Below are positions 28,733 to 37,974 of a stretch of DNA of 64,000 nt, piece after piece. The notes under the pieces are model-generated. The model worked only from the letters and a program-made list of their open reading frames with translations, had not been told where the DNA came from and searched no databases. Source of the stretch: Ignavibacteria bacterium (GTDB lineage: Bacteria > Bacteroidota > Ignavibacteria > Tepidaquicellales > Tepidaquicellaceae); contig JADJYU010000005.1 of NCBI GenBank assembly GCA_016719565.1, positions 248,001-312,000 on the forward strand, read 5' to 3'. Position 1 is the first letter of the stretch; each line of letters starts with the position of its first letter. The position numbers and the translations under genes are program-made.

Positions 28733-30715
28733 TTATTTCTTTTTATCCGTACCGAGCACAAACGTTAACCCGTCATCAGAATCTTTCGGTGAAACTCTGA
28801 CATATCCCTGCATTTCCTGATGAAGCGCGGAGCAGAAATCTGTGCAGTACATTGGGAAAATTCCAATTCTCGAAGGCACCCATTTTAATGTACTTGTTTC
28901 ACCCGGCATTACAAGCATCTCTGCATTGTCATTTCCCATTACCGCAAACCCGTGAGGTATATCCCAGTCCTGCTCGAGATTTGTCATATGAAAATATACT
29001 GTATCTCCGAGTTTAACGCCTTCCAGATTATCAGGAGTAAAGTGTGACCTTGTTGCTGCAAAATATACATGAACGACGCTTCCCTTTCTTTCGGCGCGCG
29101 CATCCGTAATTGTTTTTATCGCATACGGATTTTGATTGTCTTCAATCTTGTAAATTTTAATCTGGTCCTTTGTAACAAGTTCAGCCGGAATTCCCTGTGC
29201 ATAATGCGGTTCACCTATTGTCGGAAAGTCGAGTAACATTTTCATCTTGTCACCTGAAATGTCTATAAGCTGCGCAGACTGAGTAAGCTCAGGTCCTGTC
29301 GGCAAATATCTGTCCTTTGTCATTTTATTCAATGCTATAACATACTTTCCCCAGGGTTTTTTACTGTCCCCGCCGGGAATGCTTAAGTGACCTACGGAGT
29401 AATAAACGGGAATTCTGTCAACTACCTGCTTGGATTCGAGATTCCATTTTACAATTTCAGAAGACAGGAACGATGAAGTATAAGCAAATCCTTTTCCGTC
29501 AAATTCGGTATGCAAAGGTCCGAGTCCCGGATTCTGAACTTCACCCGAGAGGCATGCATCATATTTTAAGATAGGAATTCCGCCTGCTTCGCCGTCTGTT
29601 TGATTTCCCTCTATCGCTTTTATAATTTTTGAAAATGAAAATACCGGGATCACTGTTGAAAGTTTTCCGCCGGCTGTAATGTATTCGCCTGAAGGATCTA
29701 CATCAGCTCCGTGAGGTGATTTAGGACATGGTATATAATATGCTGCTCCTTTAATATCTTCCGGTAAAAGTGTTTTTACAGTATTAATAAAAGTAGATGT
29801 GGCGGAATGTGTATTATCATTCCAGATATTATGAGCATACTTTACATCCATTTGTTTTCCGGCTCCCTGACTTACTATTTCAGCTACCTTTTTATAATTT
29901 ACCGCAAGTATGAAATCCTTATCTTTCTGACTGGCGTTAACTTCAAGCAGTGTATGTGACTCTTCGGAATTATAACACGTAAAGAAAAACCAACCGTCCG
30001 AAGGTCCCTTTCCCGAATGGCTCAGATCGTAATTATAAGGAGGAGTAATGATCTGAAAATCTATACTCATATTTCCGGAAGTCTTATCAACTTTTATAAA
30101 AGATAACGCACCTTTAAACTCTTCTTTATATGAAGTAATTGGCACGTCTTTATTTTCCACCGGTACGCTGAATCTTGTTCCCGCTACTATATATTCTGTA
30201 TTAGGTGTAGTAAAAGGAGAAGAGTGATTACCTGAAGAATTAGGGATCTCAATTATTTCCGCAGTCCTGAATGTCTTCAGATCTATTCTCGCAATTCTGG
30301 GTGTATTGTTACCGTTTATAAAAATCCACCTGCCGTCAGGTACGCCGTCAGTCTGCGAAAGCTCGGGATGGTGAGCATCGTCCCAGGGAATAAAACCGTA
30401 AGAAGTGTTCAGCATCGGCTTTGACTCTTCCGTATATCCCCATCCGTTTTCGGGATTCACAGAAAATACCGGAATGACTTTAAGCATTCTGCCCGACGGA
30501 ATTCCGTAAACCGACATCTGACCGCTGAATCCTCCAGACATAAAATAATAAAATTCATCGAACTTTCCCGGCTCGATATAAACTTTTGAAGCTTCGTCTC
30601 CGCTGAGACTTACTTTGCCGGATTCTTTTTCTGAACATGAATAAAAAACCGCTGCCAGACAAATGAATATAATTCCTGTCAGGATTGAATTAAAAATAAT
30701 ATAATTTTTTTTCAT
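28733..30715 (-). CDS. nosZ: Nitrous-oxide reductase, Sec-type (clade II)
   Basis: 660 residues from ATG 30715; the in-frame upstream ATG at 30793 overlaps the cytochrome gene and lacks signal features. The N-terminus is a Sec/lipoprotein-like signal (LAAVFYSCSEK), not a Tat signal, which marks clade II. Histidines expected for the CuZ site occur in DDAHHPEL, DLSHSGKGPSDG, YAHNIWNDNTH, SPHGADVD, GPLHTEFDG and GEPHYAQG. The C-terminal cupredoxin carries the CuA motif MYCTDFCSALHQEMQG. It reduces N2O to N2 in the periplasm, accepting electrons from c-type cytochromes such as the one encoded just upstream. Confidence 0.96.
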   Translation of the reverse strand: MKKNYIIFNSILTGIIFICLAAVFYSCSEKESGKVSLSGDEASKVYIEPGKFDEFYYFMSGGFSGQMSVYGIPSGRMLKVIPVFSVNPENGWGYTEESKPMLNTSYGFIPWDDAHHPELSQTDGVPDGRWIFINGNNTPRIARIDLKTFRTAEIIEIPNSSGNHSSPFTTPNTEYIVAGTRFSVPVENKDVPITSYKEEFKGALSFIKVDKTSGNMSIDFQIITPPYNYDLSHSGKGPSDGWFFFTCYNSEESHTLLEVNASQKDKDFILAVNYKKVAEIVSQGAGKQMDVKYAHNIWNDNTHSATSTFINTVKTLLPEDIKGAAYYIPCPKSPHGADVDPSGEYITAGGKLSTVIPVFSFSKIIKAIEGNQTDGEAGGIPILKYDACLSGEVQNPGLGPLHTEFDGKGFAYTSSFLSSEIVKWNLESKQVVDRIPVYYSVGHLSIPGGDSKKPWGKYVIALNKMTKDRYLPTGPELTQSAQLIDISGDKMKMLLDFPTIGEPHYAQGIPAELVTKDQIKIYKIEDNQNPYAIKTITDARAERKGSVVHVYFAATRSHFTPDNLEGVKLGDTVYFHMTNLEQDWDIPHGFAVMGNDNAEMLVMPGETSTLKWVPSRIGIFPMYCTDFCSALHQEMQGYVRVSPKDSDDGLTFVLGTDKKK

Positions 30716-30749
30716 TTTGTAAACCTCTGATTTAAAGTTTTTAAAATTT

Positions 30750-31169
30750 TTATTTGTCGTTGTTTCGCAGAAACTCAAGTAAAGCTCTTGCATCGTCCTG
30801 TGTTACATTCTGGAAAGTCATAGGCGTCGGATACTGTCCTGACATGGAAAGTGTCTTGGCAATCATATTCTCTTTTATCATCTGTTCCGGATTAAGTATC
30901 ATGTTCATTATCCATTCCGGTTTTCTTCTCTTTGTTACATCCTTTAAAGCCGGTCCTACAAGCTTAGTATCAATGTTGTGACACGTTACACATTTAATGT
31001 CAAAGATCTGTTTTCCTTTTACTACCAGATTCTGATCTATCTCAGGTAAAATGCTGACTTCTTTGACTGGTCCAATCCCCATTTCCGGATCATTGCCTCC
31101 GCATCCTGCAAAGTATATAACAGCAGAAATTATAACTGTAACTAATAAATAGATTTTTGATTTTCTCAT
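30750..31169 (-). CDS. Lipoprotein c-type cytochrome of the nos operon
   Basis: 139 residues. A lipoprotein signal ends in IYFAGCGG (Cys23). The haem site is CVTCH (residues 60-64) and the distal methionine probably lies in YPTPMTFQNVT. It is a class I monohaem cytochrome anchored to a membrane and facing the periplasm. It lies 34 bases upstream of nosZ, consistent with electron donation to NosZ as in other clade II clusters. It needs the Ccm system, encoded in part at 8165-10358. Confidence 0.88.
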   Translation of the reverse strand: MRKSKIYLLVTVIISAVIYFAGCGGNDPEMGIGPVKEVSILPEIDQNLVVKGKQIFDIKCVTCHNIDTKLVGPALKDVTKRRKPEWIMNMILNPEQMIKENMIAKTLSMSGQYPTPMTFQNVTQDDARALLEFLRNNDK

Positions 31170-31187
31170 TTTAATAATTTTTGATTT

Positions 31188-31910
31188 TTAGATTTTTGTT
31201 TTTGAAATATGTTTTAATAATTTTTTTTCTGTCTTAATTGCCTTTGGATAAAGAATATTATTTTCCAAATGTACATGCAGCCGTAAATCAGTCTCAAATT
31301 CTTTCAGAAATCTGTAAAATTCTGACTTATGATCATTTTCCTGTTTGTCAAAATTGAAATTGTTACATTCGTCTTTTACTTCCGATAAATTTTCAAATGC
31401 AGTTTCATGTTCTTTAAACATTACTCTTACCGGCATGGAAATACTGCCAAACGGAGGCACTTCATACAGACCATCAGCCAGATCGCTTATATTGATTTTT
31501 TTTATCTGAGGAAATAATAATTTTTCTTCCTTCTTCATATGAATAAGAAAATCCGAATGTATTAAGTTTAGTTTATCCGTAATTCCTTTTTTAATCAGTT
31601 TTTTATTTTCCAGATATTTTCCTTTTTTAATAATTACCGGGAAAATTTTTTTTATATAACTGTGATGATTTGCCGTTATGTAATCGCAGAGGAATGCAAT
31701 ATCCCATTCATTGAATTTGAAATGAAATGATATGTTAGTGTTAAGTTTGTGAATTTCAGACATAAGATGTTCAGGACTTATTTTATTTTCCCTGCAAACC
31801 TTGGCAAGCGTAGAGTTACCGTGAATACTGTAGTTGAGATTATACTTTTCAAACAGATCCACTGAATTGAAATTTCTGTTAACGATATCGGTTATTTTTC
31901 TGTTTATCAT
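31188..31910 (-). CDS. RIC/ScdA-like di-iron repair protein (DUF542 plus hemerythrin-like)
   Basis: 240 residues. An N-terminal DUF542-like part (about 1-60) is followed by a hemerythrin-like helical domain (about 70-235) with the histidine pattern ITANHHSYI, HMKKEEKLLFP, FKEHETAFENL and LHVHLENNILYP. RIC proteins repair iron-sulphur clusters damaged by NO or oxidants. The usual Cys-Cys-Gly-Gly of the DUF542 part is absent; YSIHGNSTL stands there. It is the first gene of the nos transcript and has a DNR-type site upstream, which fits an NO-stress role. Confidence 0.82.
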   Translation of the reverse strand: MINRKITDIVNRNFNSVDLFEKYNLNYSIHGNSTLAKVCRENKISPEHLMSEIHKLNTNISFHFKFNEWDIAFLCDYITANHHSYIKKIFPVIIKKGKYLENKKLIKKGITDKLNLIHSDFLIHMKKEEKLLFPQIKKINISDLADGLYEVPPFGSISMPVRVMFKEHETAFENLSEVKDECNNFNFDKQENDHKSEFYRFLKEFETDLRLHVHLENNILYPKAIKTEKKLLKHISKTKI

Positions 31911-31955
31911 ATTATCAGGATTTTAATATCAGGATCATATTAAAATTTATTAATA

Positions 31956-31999
31956 CAAATATACAGGCTTTGATCCTGAGTGACTTTGACTTAAGTCAA
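31956..31999 (-). promoter_or_regulatory. FNR/DNR operator and TAnnTTTG promoter for the nos operon
   Basis: A perfect 14-bp palindrome TTGACTTAAGTCAA (31986-31999) matches the FNR/DNR consensus TTGA-N6-TCAA. On the minus strand TATATTTG (31963-31956) fits the Bacteroidota -7 box. The site centre falls near -40 relative to the predicted start, as for class II activation. No -33 TTTG is present, as expected for an activator-dependent promoter. The RIC-like gene starts at 31910. Confidence 0.72.
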
Positions 32000-32066
32000 T
32001 CTGAAAAATGGGAACTGATTAAACAGGTATTGTTAAAATTAATTCTGGTGAAAGATTTGGAATGAG

Positions 32067-32765
32067 TTACAATTTTACAGTTTTTTCCAGAACGGATTTT
32101 TGCAGAATATGAATGGTTTTTCCTTTGACGGAAATTACTTTGTTTTCCTGAAATTTCTTAAGACACCTTGAAAGTGTTTCGTCAATTGTACCGATATATG
32201 AGGCAAGGTCATGTTTGCTGATCTGTAATTCAATTATATTTTTATCTTTATTTCCGGATTTTTCTAATTCCTTAAGTAAATATATCGCAAGTCCTTTTGA
32301 TACTCCCTGTGAAATGCTGTCAATATGGTTATTGAGATGTCTCAGTTTTTTGGAAAGCCCGGACAGCATTTTCAGACTGATGTTTTTGTTCTTTTCAAGT
32401 ATTCCGTAAAAAACATCTGACCTTATAAGAATAAGTTTTGTATCATCTTCCAGCGCCATTGAGTTTGCAGGATATGTAAATTCCTCCCTGATGATCTTAT
32501 CATATTGTTCAAACAAAGGCGCTTCTGCAAATGTGTTAGTCGGAAAAATGAAGTGAATCACATGCTCTCTTCCGTCTTTGGATATCTTGAATATTTTTAC
32601 ACTTCCTTCGATTACAATATAAAAACCATTGTAAGGTTCTGTTTCAAAAAAAATCATCTCCCCCTTGTTGAATTTTTTAATTGTTGAGTGAGAATAAATT
32701 TTTTCCAGTTCATCGTCATTAAGATCGGAAAAGAGATTTACTTTTTTTAATATGCTTTTATCCAT
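32067..32765 (-). CDS. Crp/Fnr-family regulator, DNR-like
   Basis: 232 residues. A cyclic-nucleotide-type sensor barrel (about 10-125), a dimer helix (about 130-155) and a winged helix (about 175-225). The recognition helix GTIDETLSRCLKKF carries E..SR, the residues that read TTGA in FNR. No N-terminal cysteine cluster is present, so it is not an oxygen-sensing Fe-S FNR; a haem/NO-sensing DNR type is more likely. It lies next to the nos operon and its TTGACTTAAGTCAA site. The start overlaps the SemiSWEET stop by 8 bases. Confidence 0.88.
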   Translation of the reverse strand: MDKSILKKVNLFSDLNDDELEKIYSHSTIKKFNKGEMIFFETEPYNGFYIVIEGSVKIFKISKDGREHVIHFIFPTNTFAEAPLFEQYDKIIREEFTYPANSMALEDDTKLILIRSDVFYGILEKNKNISLKMLSGLSKKLRHLNNHIDSISQGVSKGLAIYLLKELEKSGNKDKNIIELQISKHDLASYIGTIDETLSRCLKKFQENKVISVKGKTIHILQKSVLEKTVKL

Positions 32766-33012
32766 ATTTGATTTTTAGTATCAGTGTAATGGTAATAAAA
32801 ATAAACGAAACAATATTAGCAGCAAGCAGTGGTATGTTTGAGATCATAGCTCCGTAAATGATCCAGATGACTATTCCTGTCTCAAGCATTATCAAAGTTG
32901 TTAGCGACAGATCGCCTGTGTGTTTGGTCTTTATTGCTCTGATGGACTGAGGAAGGAATGCAAACGTAGTCAGACTTGCAGCGATCAGACCTGTTATTAA
33001 TACCGGATCCAA
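32758..33012 (-). CDS. SemiSWEET-type small sugar transporter
   Basis: 84 residues with three membrane helices. The PQ-loop motif is in FAFLPQSIRAIKT, followed by the second-helix pattern LTTLIMLETGIVIWIIYG typical of SemiSWEETs. It would dimerise to form a facilitative channel for a small sugar. It starts 1 base after the glycyl-tRNA synthetase stop and overlaps the Crp/Fnr regulator gene, so the three seem to be co-transcribed. Confidence 0.88.
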   Translation of the reverse strand: MDPVLITGLIAASLTTFAFLPQSIRAIKTKHTGDLSLTTLIMLETGIVIWIIYGAMISNIPLLAANIVSFIFITITLILKIKYG

Positions 33013-33013
33013 C

Positions 33014-34381
33014 TTATTCTATTTTTGAATTCAGATAATCTTTTACTCTGTCCTTCTGTATCCTCTCCTGCGCCATCGAATCCCTGTGCCTTACCGTAAC
33101 TGAATTATCAGTCAGCGTATCGGAATCTACCGTGATGCAAAACGGCGTTCCGCATTCATCCTGTCTCCTGTATCTTCTGCCCACTGCGCCTGAATCATCA
33201 TAAAATACATTGAAGCTTCTCCGCAGATCGTCAGTAATTCCATGCGCAATGTCCTGCATTCCGTCCCTGTTCACCAGAGGAAATATTCCCGCTTTCACAG
33301 GCGCAAGCGACGGATGGAATCTTAATACTGTTCTCGTCTCCGATGATTCGCTTCCGTCTGAATTTTCTTTTTTGATTTCCTCTTCCTCATAAGCATTGCA
33401 TAAGAAAGCAAAGAAACTTCTCGATGCTCCCGCTGATGTCTCTATAACGAACGGCGTAAATCTTTCCTTCGTCTGATCATCAAAATATTCTATTTTCTTT
33501 CCTGAATATTCCGTATGTCTTTTCAGATCAAAGTCCGTTCTGTTATGTATTCCTTCTATCTCGCCCCATCCGAACGGAAACTCAAACTCAATATCAACAG
33601 CCGCCTTCGCATAGTGCGCAAGCTTTTCATGCTCGTGAAATTTGATCTTATCCCTGTTCATTCCGTATCTTACAAACCAGTTATATCTCTGCTCTTTCCA
33701 ATAGTCATACCATTTCGAGTCTTCTTCCGGATTCACGAAGAACTGCATTTCCATCTGCTCAAATTCCCTCGTCCTGAATAGAAAATTTTTAGTATTAATT
33801 TCATTCCTGAACGCTTTACCTATCTGGGCAATGCCGAACGGAATTTTCTGTCTGGAAGATTCCCTGACGTTATTAAAATTCACATAAATTCCCTGTGCGG
33901 TTTCCGGTCTTAAATAAACTGCGTTTGAAGATTCCTCAAGAGGTCCGACATGAGTTTTAAACATCAGATTAAAATTTCTCGCTTCTGTAAATTTACCTTC
34001 TTCAAAACACTTCATTGCTTTTCTGCCTTTGAATCCCTTGTTGCCGCAGTCCGACTCATCGAGCTGATCAGCTCTGAATCTGCCTTTGCATTCTTTGCAG
34101 TCCACCATCGGATCCGAAAAATGTTCGACGTGTCCCGAAGCTTCCCAGACTCTCGGATGCATTAATATCGAAGAGTCTATTCCTTCCACATTCTCACGGT
34201 ATGTCATTTCTCTCCACCATGATTCCTTTATGTTCTTCAAAAGCTCCACTCCGAGCGGACCGTAATCATAGCATCCGTTCAGTCCGCCGTAAATTTCCGA
34301 CGACTGAAAAATGAATCCTCTTCTCTTCGAAAGCGAGACTATTTTTTCCGTTACGTCTGACTTATTGTTTTTACTACTCAA
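33014..34381 (-). CDS. glyS: Glycyl-tRNA synthetase, dimeric class II type
   Basis: 455 residues, the alpha2 (single-chain) bacterial/eukaryal type rather than alpha2-beta2. Class II motif 1 region is YGPLGVELLKNIKESWW, motif 2 is FGIAQIGKAFRNEI and motif 3 is IETSAGASRSFFAFL. The cysteines of CKECKGRFRA may bind zinc. It charges tRNA-Gly with glycine. It is the first gene of an apparent operon with SemiSWEET and the regulator. Confidence 0.95.
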   Translation of the reverse strand: MSSKNNKSDVTEKIVSLSKRRGFIFQSSEIYGGLNGCYDYGPLGVELLKNIKESWWREMTYRENVEGIDSSILMHPRVWEASGHVEHFSDPMVDCKECKGRFRADQLDESDCGNKGFKGRKAMKCFEEGKFTEARNFNLMFKTHVGPLEESSNAVYLRPETAQGIYVNFNNVRESSRQKIPFGIAQIGKAFRNEINTKNFLFRTREFEQMEMQFFVNPEEDSKWYDYWKEQRYNWFVRYGMNRDKIKFHEHEKLAHYAKAAVDIEFEFPFGWGEIEGIHNRTDFDLKRHTEYSGKKIEYFDDQTKERFTPFVIETSAGASRSFFAFLCNAYEEEEIKKENSDGSESSETRTVLRFHPSLAPVKAGIFPLVNRDGMQDIAHGITDDLRRSFNVFYDDSGAVGRRYRRQDECGTPFCITVDSDTLTDNSVTVRHRDSMAQERIQKDRVKDYLNSKIE

Positions 34382-34560
34382 TTTTTTTGATATTAATTGT
34401 TTGAGAATTCATTAGTTTGAAAAAATATTCGAGTTAGTTCAATGCCTCTAAGTCTTTATGACTCAATTTTTTACATTATAAAAAAAAGTAATGTTTATCT
34501 TATAACCAATGGACAACATGAAAATTATCTGTAATTTGAAATTTGCAAATTAAAATTATT

Positions 34561-35496
34561 TTAAACTTCCACTCCGAAGTCCGCTTTGAGAACTTCTCTC
34601 AGTCCTTCTTCAAATACTCTCGGACTGAATTCCGGCATAATGCTTTTCAGATATGTAATGTCCGTCCTCTTCTCATACATACCGTCGGGCTTTGTAGTGT
34701 CCCATTTTATTTCGCCGGTATATTCAAAAACTTTTTTAGCTATCTCAATATATTCTTTGATTGAATTATCAAAGCCCGTTCCGATATTAACTATCTCAGG
34801 TTTATCATAATTTTCCATAAGATAAATGCATGCATCTGCACAGTCATCCACATAAAGCGCTTCCCTTCTCGGTTTGCCGCTTCCCCAGAATTCAAGTTCG
34901 GTTCCGTCTCTGTGAGCATTCACAAATTTCTGCACTACTGCCGCGATGAAGTGACTGTTGTTCAAATCGTAATTATCATTTGGTCCGTAAAGATTTGTCG
35001 GCATTGCAGCAACTGCATTGATGCCGTACTGCTGTCTGTAAAGCTGACATGCGATGATTCCCATTCCCTTTGCCACTGCATATCCTTTATTTGTTTCTTC
35101 AAGCGGTCCGGTCATGAATCTGTTCTCATTTATCGGCTGCGGATTTTCTTTCGGATAAATGCAGGTAGAACCTGTATAAAGCAGCTTGGTATCCGGCGAA
35201 TGATTTTTTAACGCTTCGATCACATTAAGTATCATCATCGAATTCTGATAAAGGAAATCCGCCTGTCTCGTATTATTGGCAAGTATGCCGCCTACAAGTC
35301 CGGCTACCATATATACCTTTTCCGGTTTTTCATTTTTAAAATATTCTTCGACATCATTTTTAACAAGAAGGTCGAAGCCGTCTTTTCTTGAAGGCGATGA
35401 GATATTTTCAAAACCTTTTTTCTCAAGCTGTCTTACTATCGAACTTCCGAGCATTCCTGTTCCGCCGAAGACTGCTGTTTTTGCTTTATTATTCAT
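34561..35496 (-). CDS. fcl: GDP-L-fucose synthase (extended SDR)
   Basis: 311 residues. The NADP-binding motif is GGTGMLGSSIV and the catalytic YxxxK is in NKGYAVAKGMG, with Ser/Cys in TGSTCIYPKE upstream. AMPTNLYGPNDNYD and WGSGKPRREALYVDD are typical of GDP-fucose synthase. It converts GDP-4-keto-6-deoxymannose to GDP-L-fucose for surface polysaccharide. The partner GDP-mannose dehydratase is not in the window. Confidence 0.9.
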   Translation of the reverse strand: MNNKAKTAVFGGTGMLGSSIVRQLEKKGFENISSPSRKDGFDLLVKNDVEEYFKNEKPEKVYMVAGLVGGILANNTRQADFLYQNSMMILNVIEALKNHSPDTKLLYTGSTCIYPKENPQPINENRFMTGPLEETNKGYAVAKGMGIIACQLYRQQYGINAVAAMPTNLYGPNDNYDLNNSHFIAAVVQKFVNAHRDGTELEFWGSGKPRREALYVDDCADACIYLMENYDKPEIVNIGTGFDNSIKEYIEIAKKVFEYTGEIKWDTTKPDGMYEKRTDITYLKSIMPEFSPRVFEEGLREVLKADFGVEV

Positions 35497-35872
<376 letters not shown>

Positions 35873-37300
35873 TCACATTATCACCATTATTTTTCTCTCC
35901 GTCATTTCTTCAATTGCATACTTAACGCCTTCTCTCGAATTACCGGAATCCTTCACTCCTCCGTAAGGCATTGCGTCCATTCTGTAGGTCGAAACATTAT
36001 TTATGATGACTCCGCCTGTTTCAATATTTTCAAATGCATAAAATGCGTTGTCAATATTTTTTGTGAATACTCCCGCCTGCAGACCGAAATCGGAGTTGTT
36101 TACTTCCCCGACCGCCTTTTTAAAATCACTGAACTTTGTAATCGTGATCAGCGGAGCAAAAACTTCCATTGCATTTACTTTCATTGCTGCTGAAGTATTT
36201 GCAAGCACAGTCGGCTTCAGAACCGCTTTATCCCTTTCACCGCCCGTTATTATCACCGCACCTTCCGAAACCGCTTCACCGATCCACTTCTCAATCTTCT
36301 CCGCATCAGCTTCCGTTATCATTGATGCAACGTCAGTTTTTTCATCAAAAGGATCACCCGTAATAATCTTTGCCGTCTCTTCCTTTAAAATTTTTTCAAA
36401 CTCCTTATAAATTTTCTCATGAATAAAAACTCTCTGAACCGAAATGCAGCTCTGTCCCGCCTGTCCGAATCCTCCGAGGATAATTTTTTTCACTGCATCA
36501 GTTAAGTCAGCGGTTTCATCAACTATTACTCCGGCATTTCCACCGAGTTCAAGAGAAATTTTCTGCCTGTTCAATTTCTTCTTAAGCTCCCAGCCGACTT
36601 CCGAACTCCCGGTAAAGCTTACCATCTTAACTCTTTCATCCGCTGCAAATTTTCCTGTTTCGCTGCCTGATGAAGTAATGACATTCACGGGACAGTAATT
36701 CATTCCCAGCTCAGCACAGCACTCATTAATTATTTTTACAATTTCGATACCGCATGTGAGAGACGCTGAAGCAGGTTTTAATAAAACAACATTTCCCGAA
36801 GCCAGCGCAGGCGATAGTTTATGCGCAACAAGATTCACGGGAAAATTCCAGGGAGTAATGGCAAGTATCAGACCAACGGGAAATCTTTTAACGATCCCCT
36901 TAGCATTTTCAGAACCTTTCAAAAAACTCAGATCAGTAAATTCTCCGTCTATCCTTCCCGCTTCCTCGCTGCCGAGTCTGAATGTAAACACCGCCCTGTC
37001 AACTTCGATTCTTGAAAATTTAACCGGCTTTCCCGTCTCTTCAGTAATAAGTTCTGATAGAAAATCCTTTCTCTCACTGATCTTATCTGATATCGCTGAT
37101 AGCAAAGACTGTTTAAAATATACAGGTTCACTTTTATATTTATCAAAAACATCTGTCAGATGATCAAGCGCTGCATTGATATGACTGCTGTCTGACTTAT
37201 AAACTTTCCTTACAGTGTTCCCGGAATAAGGATTTTTGATCTCAGTTACTTCTTCCGAAGTAACGAATTTATTTTCTATGAAAAATTTTTCTGTGTTCAT
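35873..37300 (-). CDS. NAD(P)-dependent aldehyde dehydrogenase
   Basis: 475 residues, the standard ALDH length. Motifs in order: PWNFPVNLVAHKLSPALASG (cofactor and catalytic Asn), FTGSSEVG, the general-base glutamate in SLELGGNAGV, and the catalytic cysteine in GQAGQSCISVQRV. The C-terminal MPYGGVKDSGNSREG is typical. It oxidises aldehydes to acids (or acyl-CoA). Sequence resembles the group acting on glyceraldehyde-3-phosphate, lactaldehyde or succinate semialdehyde; substrate not resolved. No operon partner is evident. Confidence 0.92.
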   Translation of the reverse strand: MNTEKFFIENKFVTSEEVTEIKNPYSGNTVRKVYKSDSSHINAALDHLTDVFDKYKSEPVYFKQSLLSAISDKISERKDFLSELITEETGKPVKFSRIEVDRAVFTFRLGSEEAGRIDGEFTDLSFLKGSENAKGIVKRFPVGLILAITPWNFPVNLVAHKLSPALASGNVVLLKPASASLTCGIEIVKIINECCAELGMNYCPVNVITSSGSETGKFAADERVKMVSFTGSSEVGWELKKKLNRQKISLELGGNAGVIVDETADLTDAVKKIILGGFGQAGQSCISVQRVFIHEKIYKEFEKILKEETAKIITGDPFDEKTDVASMITEADAEKIEKWIGEAVSEGAVIITGGERDKAVLKPTVLANTSAAMKVNAMEVFAPLITITKFSDFKKAVGEVNNSDFGLQAGVFTKNIDNAFYAFENIETGGVIINNVSTYRMDAMPYGGVKDSGNSREGVKYAIEEMTERKIMVIM

Positions 37301-37356
37301 TTTGAAAAGTTGGTAGTTAATAATAACATATCGTAAGGACTTTCAATCAGATTCCT

Positions 37357-37737
37357 TTAATTCAGAGGATCGGATTTATACTTTATGCCTGCAAAGATAA
37401 GTAATATCCATCCTGTCAGAAATGCTACGCCGCCGAATGGTGTGATCATCGCAAGAAAAGTAACCGAAGTTAATGCATACAGATAAAGTGAAAATGAAAA
37501 CAATATAATTCCGATAGCTAAGAAAAATGCCGCTCTGAAAAATTTATTTATACCTGCCAGACCAATTGCCAGTATGACGGCAGCGTGAATTAAATGATAG
37601 AAAACACCTGTTTTAAATATCTCGAGCATCTCAGGCGTGAGAACATTCTTAAGCCCGTGAGCGCCGAAAGCGCCAAGAGCAACACCGGTAAATCCGAACA
37701 CTCCGCCTGTAATAATCCAGAATTTTTGTCTGCACAT
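37357..37737 (-). CDS. DUF423 small membrane protein
   Basis: 126 residues with four membrane segments. GFTGVALGAFGAHGLK at the N-terminus, followed by GVFYHLIHAAVILAIG, is the DUF423 (YgdD) signature. Function is unknown. The gene lies between aldehyde dehydrogenase and the T9SS beta-propeller gene and has no evident operon partner. Confidence 0.9.
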   Translation of the reverse strand: MCRQKFWIITGGVFGFTGVALGAFGAHGLKNVLTPEMLEIFKTGVFYHLIHAAVILAIGLAGINKFFRAAFFLAIGIILFSFSLYLYALTSVTFLAMITPFGGVAFLTGWILLIFAGIKYKSDPLN

Positions 37738-37974
37738 GATTTATTATTATATTAAAAATACTTTTTATGTATTAATTAAGAAGCATACTTTTATATAAAT
37801 ATAATAAAATTGGATACATGAGTGTTTATAAAATAAAAAAATATAATCTCTTGATATTTAAAATCCGTAATTTTAATTTCAATTAATTAAGAGATGAAGA
37901 TTTCCACCCAAAGGAAATTTTTTAGTTTTAAAAAACGATTGAAGATTCAGTTTTTTAATTTAAAAAAAATAAAT

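Noticed and set aside
30716..30793. Upstream ATG extending NosZ by 26 residues.
   Set aside because: The extension lies inside the cytochrome gene and would put non-signal residues ahead of a clear signal peptide.
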